5,627 nucleotides of DNA from an uncultured Chlamydiae bacterium (lineage in GTDB: Bacteria; Chlamydiota; Chlamydiia; Chlamydiales; Rhabdochlamydiaceae), in contig CAMFJP010000084.1 in NCBI GenBank assembly GCA_945957075.1, positions 1-5,627 on the forward strand, written 5' to 3'. Under the pieces are notes generated by a model that saw only the letters and a list, made by a program, of their open reading frames with translations, did not search any database and was not told the origin of the DNA. Both the position numbers and the translations under genes were made by a program. This document shows positions 1 to 5,627 of this stretch, piece after piece (position 1 is the first letter of the stretch; every line of letters starts with the position of its first letter).

Positions 1-737
1 ACAGCAACAACGACATGCACGATTTAGAGGCAAAATTACAAGAAGCGCAAGGAGCGCGCTTCCGTCTTATCGTCACAGATGGGGTTTTTTCCATGGATGG
101 TATTATCGCAAATCTACCTGCAATTTGCGATCTTGCAGAACGCTATGATTGTCTCCTTATGGTCGATGATTCGCACGCTGTAGGATTTATGGGCGAAAAC
201 GGCCGAGGCACACACGAGCACTACAAGGTAATGGACCGCATTGATATTTTAACAGGAACTCTTGGCAAAGCCCTTGGCGGAGCCTCCGGAGGATATACAA
301 GTGGCCACAAAGAAATTATTGAATGGCTCAGACAACGCTCTAGACCCTATCTCTTTTCAAACACCTTAGCTCCAACCATTACAGCCACCTCTTTGCAAGC
401 CCTAAACATGGTAAAAACAAACCGCGAACTGCAAAAACAACTGTGGGAAAACACACGACATTTTCGCGAAGCAATGACACAATTGGGGTTTCACCTTATC
501 CCAGGCATACATCCTATTGTACCTGTCATGTTAAAAGAAGCCTCTCTAGCTACAGAAATGGCCTCTGAACTTCTTAAAGAAGGCATTTATGTCATAGGAT
601 TTTCTTATCCAGTAGTTCCCCATGGGCAAGCCCGTATTCGCGTTCAACTCTCAGCAGGACATAGTAAACAGCACATAGAACACGCCATCAACGCTTTTGC
701 AAACGTTGGGCGCAAATTAGGAGTGATTCCCTCATGA
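1..737 (+). CDS. kbl: 2-amino-3-ketobutyrate CoA ligase (glycine C-acetyltransferase), C-terminal part
   Basis: This PLP enzyme of the alpha-oxoamine synthase family works in the cytoplasm. It converts 2-amino-3-ketobutyrate plus CoA into glycine and acetyl-CoA, the second step of threonine degradation. The gene enters from the left edge: in-frame codons run from nt 3 (S-N-N-D-M-H-D-L-E), so the Met at nt 15 is internal, not a start. About 244 residues remain, against 398 in E. coli Kbl, so roughly the first 150 are outside the window. Visible landmarks are TDGVFSMDG, the D-D-S-H-A-V-G cofactor segment (Asp codon 165-167, His codon 174-176), and T-G-T-L-G-K with the PLP Schiff-base lysine at 267-269, followed by ALGGASGGY. 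Also present are W-L-R-Q-R-S-R-P-Y-L-F-S-N and the C-terminal G-Q-A-R-I-R-V-Q-L-S-A. The match to E. coli Kbl, as I recall it, is close throughout, which separates it from the relatives BioF and HemA. Its stop overlaps the tdh start as ATGA, so the two are probably translationally coupled. Confidence 0.96.
   Translation, partial: SNNDMHDLEAKLQEAQGARFRLIVTDGVFSMDGIIANLPAICDLAERYDCLLMVDDSHAVGFMGENGRGTHEHYKVMDRIDILTGTLGKALGGASGGYTSGHKEIIEWLRQRSRPYLFSNTLAPTITATSLQALNMVKTNRELQKQLWENTRHFREAMTQLGFHLIPGIHPIVPVMLKEASLATEMASELLKEGIYVIGFSYPVVPHGQARIRVQLSAGHSKQHIEHAINAFANVGRKLGVIPS
719..723 (+). promoter_or_regulatory. Ribosome binding site for tdh
   Basis: AGGAG, within TTAGGAGTGA, lies 10 nt upstream of the tdh ATG at 734 and inside the last codons of kbl. 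It is the clearest Shine-Dalgarno sequence in the window. It supports the 734 start and independent re-initiation even though the genes overlap. Confidence 0.75.
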
Positions 738-1762
738 AAGCACTAGGAAAATTAAAAAAAGAGCCCGGCATCTGGCTATACGATGCCCCAATGCCAAAAA
801 TAGGAAATACGGATCTTCTTGTTAAAATACGCAAAACCGCCATCTGCGGAACCGACGTACACATTTACAATTGGGATGAATGGGCCCAAAATACCATTCC
901 AGTTCCAATGACAGTCGGACATGAATTTGTAGGAGAAGTGGCAGCATGTGGCAGTGATGTCAAAGGATTTAAACCAGGGGATAGAGTCTCTGGAGAAGGA
1001 CATCTTGTATGTGGAATCTGCAGAAACTGTAGAGCCGGAATGCGCCATCTGTGCAGAAGCACGCTGGGGATTGGAGTGCATAAAACTGGATGCTTTGCAG
1101 AATACCTCAGCATCCCAGCAGATAACGTCCTTCTTGTCCCAGACAACATCCCTGACGATATCGCTGCGTTCTTTGATCCTCTTGGAAACGCCGTGCACAC
1201 AGCGCTTTCTTTCGATCTTGTTGGGGAAGACGTTCTAATCACAGGAGCTGGGCCCATTGGCGTTATGGCAGCTGCTATTGCAAGGCACGCTGGAGCCAAG
1301 CACGTTGTCATTACAGATGTCAACACATATAGGCTAGATCTTGCAAAAAAAATGGGAGTCTCTAAAGCCATTAACGTACAACATGAGTCACTTGAAAATG
1401 CCATGGAAGAGCTTGGCATCACAGAAGGCTTTGGAGTTGGCCTTGAAATGTCTGGAAGCACCCTTGCTCTCAATCAAATGATTGACGCAATGAGTCATGG
1501 TGGTAAAATCGCCCTTTTAGGTATTTTGCCAATTAATGCTGGGATTGATTGGACTAAGGTTATTTTTAAAAGCCTTCTCTTAAAAGGCATCTATGGCAGA
1601 GAAATGTTCGAGACATGGTATAAAATGATGAGCATGCTCCAAAGCGGTCTTGATGTATCCGCTGTCGTCACACACAAATTCCCCATAGAAGACTTTCAAA
1701 AGGGATTCGATGTCATGCGCGAGGGAAAATCGGGCAAAGTCATCTTATCCTGGGACGCTTAA
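734..1762 (+). CDS. tdh: L-threonine 3-dehydrogenase, zinc-dependent
   Basis: This cytoplasmic medium-chain dehydrogenase oxidises L-threonine with NAD+ to 2-amino-3-ketobutyrate, which Kbl then cleaves. It is full length at 342 residues (E. coli Tdh has 341). The catalytic zinc ligands are visible as C38 (A-I-C-G-T-D), H63 and E64 (V-G-H-E-F). The structural zinc site is C93, C96, C99 and C107. H90, implicated in substrate specificity in E. coli Tdh, is kept in S-G-E-G-H. The Rossmann fold shows G-A-G-P-I-G at 171-176, and an acidic D195 after the second strand fits NAD rather than NADP preference. The C-terminal blocks IDWTKVIFK, KGIYGREMFETWYKM and SGKVILSWD are hallmarks of true Tdh as opposed to sorbitol or alcohol dehydrogenases. 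The ATG overlaps the kbl stop by 4 nt and has a good ribosome binding site. No catalytic residue is missing and the gene looks intact. Confidence 0.97.
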   Translation: MKALGKLKKEPGIWLYDAPMPKIGNTDLLVKIRKTAICGTDVHIYNWDEWAQNTIPVPMTVGHEFVGEVAACGSDVKGFKPGDRVSGEGHLVCGICRNCRAGMRHLCRSTLGIGVHKTGCFAEYLSIPADNVLLVPDNIPDDIAAFFDPLGNAVHTALSFDLVGEDVLITGAGPIGVMAAAIARHAGAKHVVITDVNTYRLDLAKKMGVSKAINVQHESLENAMEELGITEGFGVGLEMSGSTLALNQMIDAMSHGGKIALLGILPINAGIDWTKVIFKSLLLKGIYGREMFETWYKMMSMLQSGLDVSAVVTHKFPIEDFQKGFDVMREGKSGKVILSWDA

Positions 1763-1772
1763 TTAGAGATAT

Positions 1773-1778
1773 AGGGAG
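1773..1778 (+). promoter_or_regulatory. Ribosome binding site deciding the GTG start of the SNF2 gene
   Basis: AGGGAG ends 5 nt before the GTG at 1784. An in-frame TAG at 1772-1774 rules out any earlier start, and the next in-frame ATG falls well after the zinc motif. The GTG is therefore the best start. The whole tdh-SNF2 spacer is 21 nt and contains no terminator hairpin. Confidence 0.65.
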
Positions 1779-1783
1779 CCTTT

Positions 1784-4700
1784 GTGAACGAAGCCATTTT
1801 GTTTTCCGGAGGCACCTATCAAATCGAAGTACGCGAAAAAAAAGGAAAGGCCATCTTTTGGCCTTTCCTACAAATCAGCGATGATGGCCGCATTATCGAT
1901 CAATTTTGCAGCTGCCAAGACACGGGAGGGAAAAAGAGCTGTCCCCATCTCGAAAAAGCCCTTATACGCATTTTCAATGGGCATGAAAAACCCCTCCATG
2001 TACGCTTTAAGCATTCCCTATGGAATGCTCTGTGTCGCATGGCTTGCCATACCGTTGGATATAGCGTCTCTTCTCTACAAAAACATCAAAACAGCTATAC
2101 CGCAATAGCCCCCCCAAAAAAACGATTAGCCCTTCTTAGACCCAAGACAAGCAAAAGCACCCTAGAACTCAACAAAATCCTATTCGACAGGAAAATAGAA
2201 ACAGAAGAAACCTCATTAAAATTTTCCAATCTCTCTCCAGAAGATTTAGCTCTATGGAGACAAGGCAGACCCACAGAAGACCTACGTTATGAACTATGTT
2301 TCTGGTCAGACATTGCCAAATGGCTAATGGAACTACAAGAAAACAAAAAAAAATACTCCATATCTTTCCAAACAAAAAAAAACAGCCTGCCCCATGAAAT
2401 CACCATTAATTTTGAAGAGATAGAATGCACATTTTACATCCCAGAAATACAACTACCTTGGATTATTCCAACCCTAAAGAGTGTTAAAAGCCCATTCAAA
2501 GTAGAGTCTTTTTCTAGAAAGCAGATCGAAGAAATCAGATACTTACCTAAAGAGCGCTGTTTTCTTGTTATCCATAAACCCTCAAAACACACGCAAAAAC
2601 AAACGCCTCAAGGCATAAGAAGTGGCGATTGGCTATTTGTAGACCCCATTGGTTTTTTCCCAGCTGATACAGACCCGCTACTCGATCTAGAAAAAATAGA
2701 TCAGGTGGAAAAAATGCTACACCAACATGCCCCTCTTCTTCAAACCTATCTTCTAAAAGACAAAATCCATGACTCCCCGGTTCCCGCTCAGTACCACCTG
2801 TTTTTTGATGATAAGCAAGCGTTACACATCAGACTTTATTTAACGCATCCAGATGACTTTTTACATCCAAACGCTGCTCTTTTTGGAAGTTGGGCCTACC
2901 TACCCGGACACGGCTTTAGCCGTATTAACACCCCCCTTTTTGCAGGCATAGAAAAAATAATCCCTCAAAACAAAATAGGCGCATTCGTTAGCCAAAACAG
3001 ACACTGGCTACAAACACACGAAGGCTTTTCCGTCCACATGACAAATATTGATACAGAATGCACCTTTTCAGTCTCAGACGAAGGCCTTCTACGGTTCGAT
3101 ATTAACGTACAACACGCTACAGAGTCTATTGACTGCGGAGAATGGCTCTATATTCCAGGAAAAGGCTTTTACGCCAAAGTCTCATTGCAAAAGGAAACCA
3201 TTATAAAACCAGGTCTAGAAATTCCCAGAGAAGCCCTTGCAGATTTCATCAGTGCTCATAAGGAAGAATTAGAACTTATCCCCCATTTTTTCAGCCCTAT
3301 ATGTCCAATCGAAAAAACCGGACTACACATCAAAATAGAAAAAGACAAACACATTCACATATACCCAGAGTACGTCCCCCGCCCAGAATACAAAAACACC
3401 CCCATTCAATTATTTGAAGGCAAACTCTGCTTTATAAAAGAGGAAGGCTTTTACCTACTCCCCACCTACGCCCAACTACCCCTATCCTTTACTGAACACA
3501 AAATCATTTCAAAAACAGAAGAAAGCTCCTTTATTTTTTCCGATTTACCCACACTGCGCTTCATTCTACTTTCACAAGACCCCCATGTACAAGTACCAGA
3601 GACCCTACGCCTTGTCCTAAAACGCTTAAAAAGAGAAGAAAAAACAAAAAAACCTGGCTGGATTCTTGAACTTGCAGCAGAAACAGAACTCGGCTCCATC
3701 CCCCTTTTCCCCATCTGGCAAGCGCTCATAGAAAAAAAACGTTATCTCCTAACACAAGCCGGGCTTATTTTCCCCTCATCCCCCCTATTTAGCTGGTTAA
3801 AAACAATCTCTAAAAAAAGGTGGCTTAAAAAAGGCAAAGAACTCCGGATAACAACACTAGAATGGCTAAAACTCATCGCTACAGATGCAATTGCTTGCAA
3901 AGACACTAAAATTCAACATATTGTACAAGAATTCCTCTCATTTCATCCTCCATCTTCTCCAAATATTGCAGGTCTTAAAAGCCTACTGCGCCCGTATCAA
4001 CAATCTGGAGTATCATGGCTCTGGTTTCTTTACACACACGACCTCTCAGGCCTTTTATGCGATGAAATGGGTCTTGGGAAAACACACCAAGCCATGGGGC
4101 TACTATCTGCAGCTATCAATACGCATATAGAAAAAAAATGCCACCTCATCGTATGTCCAACCTCCGTTTTGTACCACTGGGAAGACCTATTAAAACGCTT
4201 TTTACCTCACCTTTCCGTTACCTTATTTCACGGTTCTATACGTACTATCGATCCAACTACAGACCTTATCGTCACCTCGTACGGCATGATCCGCTCAGAA
4301 AAAGAGCTCTTTAAACGGATCGATTTTGACATTGTCATCTTTGATGAAATACAAAACGCTAAAAATGCAAACTCACAAACACATAAGGCGCTGCGCTCTT
4401 TAAATGCCAAAATGCGCCTTGGTCTAACAGGAACCCCCATAGAAAATCACCTAAGCGAACTCAAAGCCCTTTTCGATCTGGTACTTCCAGGATATTTCCC
4501 CCAAGAGTCCCTTTTCCGAGAACTCTTTGTGCACCCCATTGAAAAATTTCAAGACCCCAAGCAAAAACACCTTCTCTCCCGCCTCATTCACCCCTTTATC
4601 CTAAGAAGAAAAAAAACCGATGTTCTTTTAGAGCTTCCAGAAAAAATAGAAGAAATTTCCTACTGCGACCTTTCCGATGAACAAAAAGATCTATATAAAA

Positions 4701-5401
4701 CCGTATTTTTAGAGCACAAAGAAAACATCCTACAAACGCTAAATAACCCCCAGCTTTCCGTCCCCTACCCCCATATTTTTTCACTCCTTTCCAAACTCAA
4801 ACAAATTTGCAATCACCCCTGCCTATTTTTGAAAAAAAAGAACAACTATTTCGAACACAGATCTGGCAAATGGGATCTTGTTACAGAGCTTATTCAAGAG
4901 GCCATGGAAAGCGGTTTAAAAGTCGTTATTTTTTCACAGTACCTTGGAATGCTCGATATATTTATAGATTATCTTACAAGCAAACAAATCGGCTATGCAA
5001 CAATACGCGGGTCTACAACCGCAAGAGCAGAACAGCTTGCAAAATTTCGCGATGACCCCACATGTTCCATATTTTTAGCTTCACTACAAGCGGCAGGAGT
5101 TGGCATCGATCTTGTATCCGCGTCAATAGTCATCCACTACGACAGATGGTGGAATCCTGCAAAAGAAGAGCAAGCCACTGCCAGGGTCTACCGCATGGGG
5201 CAAAAACATCAAAACATACAAATCTTTAAACTTGTGACAAAAGATACTATTGAAGAACACATCCATCACATAATTCAAAAAAAGATTCACCTGCTAGAAG
5301 AGGTAATTGGGTTCGATGAACAAAGCGAAATCAAGACACTCGATCGACAAGAACTCTTAAATTTGCTAGCCTTGATCGATAAAGATATTACATCATGTTA
5401 A
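1784..5401 (+). CDS. SWIM zinc-motif SNF2-family helicase-like ATPase, 1205 residues
   Basis: This is a predicted DNA-dependent ATPase/translocase of the SNF2 (SF2) superfamily; in bacteria such proteins remodel protein-DNA or RNA polymerase-DNA complexes, but the target of this one is unknown. The N-terminus carries a SWIM motif C-x-C-x8-C-x-H (C42, C44, C53, H55), a likely nucleic-acid or protein-binding zinc site. Residues ~260-560 hold a tandem repeat region, listed separately. Residues ~640-725 form a linker. The ATPase core then follows in order: LRPYQQ (735-740), motif I D-E-M-G-L-G-K-T (760-767), Ia C-P-T-S-V-L-Y-H-W (791-799), T-S-Y-G (831-834), motif II D-E-I-Q (854-857), motif III L-T-G-T-P-I-E-N (881-888), F-I-L-R-R-K-K-T-D-V, L-K-Q-I-C-N-H-P, motif IV region V-V-I-F-S-Q-Y (1047-1053), motif V with G-V-G-I-D-L, and motif VI Q-A-T-A-R-V-Y-R-M-G-Q (1130-1140). 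All ATPase motifs are present, so it should be active. There is no signal peptide or membrane segment. It starts with GTG 21 nt after tdh and overlaps der. Length and architecture recall chlamydial SWI/SNF proteins, but I cannot name the orthologue. Confidence 0.93.
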   Translation: MNEAILFSGGTYQIEVREKKGKAIFWPFLQISDDGRIIDQFCSCQDTGGKKSCPHLEKALIRIFNGHEKPLHVRFKHSLWNALCRMACHTVGYSVSSLQKHQNSYTAIAPPKKRLALLRPKTSKSTLELNKILFDRKIETEETSLKFSNLSPEDLALWRQGRPTEDLRYELCFWSDIAKWLMELQENKKKYSISFQTKKNSLPHEITINFEEIECTFYIPEIQLPWIIPTLKSVKSPFKVESFSRKQIEEIRYLPKERCFLVIHKPSKHTQKQTPQGIRSGDWLFVDPIGFFPADTDPLLDLEKIDQVEKMLHQHAPLLQTYLLKDKIHDSPVPAQYHLFFDDKQALHIRLYLTHPDDFLHPNAALFGSWAYLPGHGFSRINTPLFAGIEKIIPQNKIGAFVSQNRHWLQTHEGFSVHMTNIDTECTFSVSDEGLLRFDINVQHATESIDCGEWLYIPGKGFYAKVSLQKETIIKPGLEIPREALADFISAHKEELELIPHFFSPICPIEKTGLHIKIEKDKHIHIYPEYVPRPEYKNTPIQLFEGKLCFIKEEGFYLLPTYAQLPLSFTEHKIISKTEESSFIFSDLPTLRFILLSQDPHVQVPETLRLVLKRLKREEKTKKPGWILELAAETELGSIPLFPIWQALIEKKRYLLTQAGLIFPSSPLFSWLKTISKKRWLKKGKELRITTLEWLKLIATDAIACKDTKIQHIVQEFLSFHPPSSPNIAGLKSLLRPYQQSGVSWLWFLYTHDLSGLLCDEMGLGKTHQAMGLLSAAINTHIEKKCHLIVCPTSVLYHWEDLLKRFLPHLSVTLFHGSIRTIDPTTDLIVTSYGMIRSEKELFKRIDFDIVIFDEIQNAKNANSQTHKALRSLNAKMRLGLTGTPIENHLSELKALFDLVLPGYFPQESLFRELFVHPIEKFQDPKQKHLLSRLIHPFILRRKKTDVLLELPEKIEEISYCDLSDEQKDLYKTVFLEHKENILQTLNNPQLSVPYPHIFSLLSKLKQICNHPCLFLKKKNNYFEHRSGKWDLVTELIQEAMESGLKVVIFSQYLGMLDIFIDYLTSKQIGYATIRGSTTARAEQLAKFRDDPTCSIFLASLQAAGVGIDLVSASIVIHYDRWWNPAKEEQATARVYRMGQKHQNIQIFKLVTKDTIEEHIHHIIQKKIHLLEEVIGFDEQSEIKTLDRQELLNLLALIDKDITSC
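1836..1869 (-). terminator. Predicted intrinsic terminator, antisense within the SNF2 gene
   Basis: Arms 1843-1853 (AGGAAAGGCCA) and 1859-1869 (TGGCCTTTCCT) pair perfectly over 11 bp around a 5-nt loop. Read on the minus strand, the hairpin runs straight into seven further T residues (the A-tract at 1836-1842), the classical rho-independent layout. On the + strand no T-tract follows, so it should not stop SNF2 transcription, though the hairpin would form about 60 nt into the mRNA coding region. The bases also encode residues 18-29 of the SNF2 protein, in good frame before the zinc motif, so this is dual-use sequence. Minus-strand transcription itself is not shown. Confidence 0.5.
2010..2029. 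other. Perfect 8-bp stem-loop inside the SNF2 gene
   Basis: AGCATTCC (2010-2017) and GGAATGCT (2022-2029) are perfectly complementary around a 4-nt loop (CTAT). No T-tract follows on either strand, so it is not a terminator. It sits about 140 nt after the stronger hairpin and could be mRNA structure or chance, since the codons read F-K-H-S-L-W-N-A-L normally. Confidence 0.35.
2624..3454 (+). repeat. Coding region for tandem G-x-W-x-[YF]-x4-G-F repeats in the SNF2 protein
   Basis: Four segments share an exact spacing of G, aromatic or hydrophobic, aromatic, aliphatic, then G-F: residues 281-291 (GDWLFVDPIGF), 368-378 (GSWAYLPGHGF), 452-462 (GEWLYIPGKGF) and, degenerate, 546-556 (GKLCFIKEEGF). 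They lie 87, 84 and 94 residues apart. Each is preceded by an alternating hydrophobic strand (for example ALHIRLYL, LLRFDINV, HIHIYPEY). The first three are followed by a probable helix with isoleucine/leucine spacing (such as IPREALADFISAHKEELELI). The pattern indicates duplication of a small alpha/beta or beta-rich module between the SWIM motif and the ATPase. The DNA itself is no longer closely repetitive, so the duplication is old. I do not recognise a named family. A protein-interaction or DNA-binding scaffold is a guess. Confidence 0.65.
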
Positions 5402-5627
5402 AAATAGCCCTTGTCGGTCGTCCCAATGTGGGGAAATCGGCCCTTTTCAACCGTATTTGCAAGAAAAAGATCGCTATCGTTGATAGCACAGAAGGCGTAA
5501 CACGCGATCGTATTTATGCGCGCAGCTCTTTTTTTGGCAACGAGATAGAAGTTATTGACACCGGAGGTATTGGCGTATCTTCAAAAATTCCCTTTCAAGA
5601 AGAAATCCGCCGCCAAGCAGAAACAGC
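5395..5627 (+). CDS. der: Ribosome-assembly GTPase Der (EngA), N-terminal part
   Basis: Der is an essential double-GTPase that acts in maturation of the 50S ribosomal subunit. Only the first 77 codons are inside the window, covering the front of the first G domain. The P-loop G-R-P-N-V-G-K-S spans residues 8-15. The G2/switch I region reads E-G-V-T-R-D-R with the conserved Thr36, and G3 is D-T-G-G at 55-58. The GRPNVGKSALFNR opening together with VTRDR and DTGG is typical of Der rather than Era or MnmE, though the second G domain and KH-like domain are out of view. The ATG overlaps the SNF2 stop by 7 nt. No convincing Shine-Dalgarno precedes it (only AAAGAT at 5381-5386), so translation may depend on coupling to the SNF2 gene. 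Confidence 0.93.
   Translation, partial: MLKIALVGRPNVGKSALFNRICKKKIAIVDSTEGVTRDRIYARSSFFGNEIEVIDTGGIGVSSKIPFQEEIRRQAET

Noticed and set aside
15..17. ATG as a start codon for kbl
   Set aside because: The frame is open to the left edge and the residues before it (S-N-N-D) match the conserved Kbl segment, so the ATG is an internal methionine.
42..62. 7-bp inverted repeat GAAGCGC/GCGCTTC in kbl
   Set aside because: It is short with a 7-nt loop, has no T-tract, and lies in well-conserved coding sequence. Chance is the simplest reading.
283..292. 10-bp palindrome CCTCCGGAGG in kbl
   Set aside because: It encodes the conserved G-A-S-G-G turn after the PLP lysine. A loopless palindrome of this length in coding DNA needs no regulatory explanation.
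776..1198. 140-codon open frame on the minus strand inside tdh
   Set aside because: It overlaps both tdh and another minus-strand frame, and its translation has no domain-like pattern.
865..1473. 202-codon open frame on the minus strand across tdh
   Set aside because: It is the shadow of a strongly conserved full-length tdh. Its translation shows no recognisable motif and no supporting ribosome binding site was seen.
1763..1783. Possible promoter or terminator between tdh and the SNF2 gene
   Set aside because: The 21-nt spacer holds only the ribosome binding site. There is no hairpin and no room for a full promoter.
2341..2390. Programmed frameshift at the paired A-runs
   Set aside because: The zero frame is open and conserved-looking on both sides, and no alternative long frame or pairing structure follows.
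2910..2923. Small hairpin ACGGC-TTTA-GCCGT
   Set aside because: It has only 5 bp, no T-tract on either strand, and falls inside the G-F repeat coding region.

Overview
The window looks like part of a chromosomal operon from a member of the Chlamydiota, probably an environmental (amoeba- or protist-associated) lineage rather than Chlamydia itself. The evidence is indirect. The Der N-terminus (N-R-I-C-K-K, then S-T-E-G-V-T-R-D-R, then D-T-G-G-I and F-Q-x-x-I) resembles chlamydial Der as I remember it. A very long SNF2 protein with an N-terminal zinc motif fits chlamydial SWI/SNF proteins. The DNA is moderately AT-rich with many A-tracts. The placement rests on remembered family features, not on a search, and I hold it at about 0.6.

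Layout, all on the + strand: (1) nt 1-737, the C-terminal ~244 residues of Kbl (2-amino-3-ketobutyrate CoA ligase / glycine C-acetyltransferase); (2) nt 734-1762, complete Tdh (L-threonine 3-dehydrogenase), overlapping kbl by ATGA; (3) nt 1784-5401, a complete 1205-residue SWIM-SNF2 helicase-like ATPase starting at GTG, 21 nt after tdh; (4) nt 5395-5627, the first 77 codons of the ribosome-assembly GTPase Der (EngA), overlapping the SNF2 gene by 7 nt. No intergenic stretch exceeds 21 nt. I see no RNA gene, CRISPR array, insertion sequence or + strand terminator.

Kbl and Tdh form a complete two-step route from L-threonine to glycine and acetyl-CoA: Tdh makes 2-amino-3-ketobutyrate and Kbl cleaves it with CoA. 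The two downstream genes are informational (DNA/chromatin remodelling-type ATPase and ribosome biogenesis). The tight spacing suggests co-transcription and translational coupling, but no obvious shared function.

The most noteworthy features lie inside the SNF2 gene. First, about 60 nt after its start codon there is a perfect 11-bp hairpin flanked by an A-tract. Read on the minus strand this is a textbook intrinsic terminator embedded in coding sequence. Second, the long region between the zinc motif and the ATPase holds at least three, probably four, tandem units of about 85-95 residues, each marked by G-x-W-x-[YF]-x(4)-G-F. I cannot assign these to a named domain. I found nothing that convincingly amounts to a new multi-gene system.
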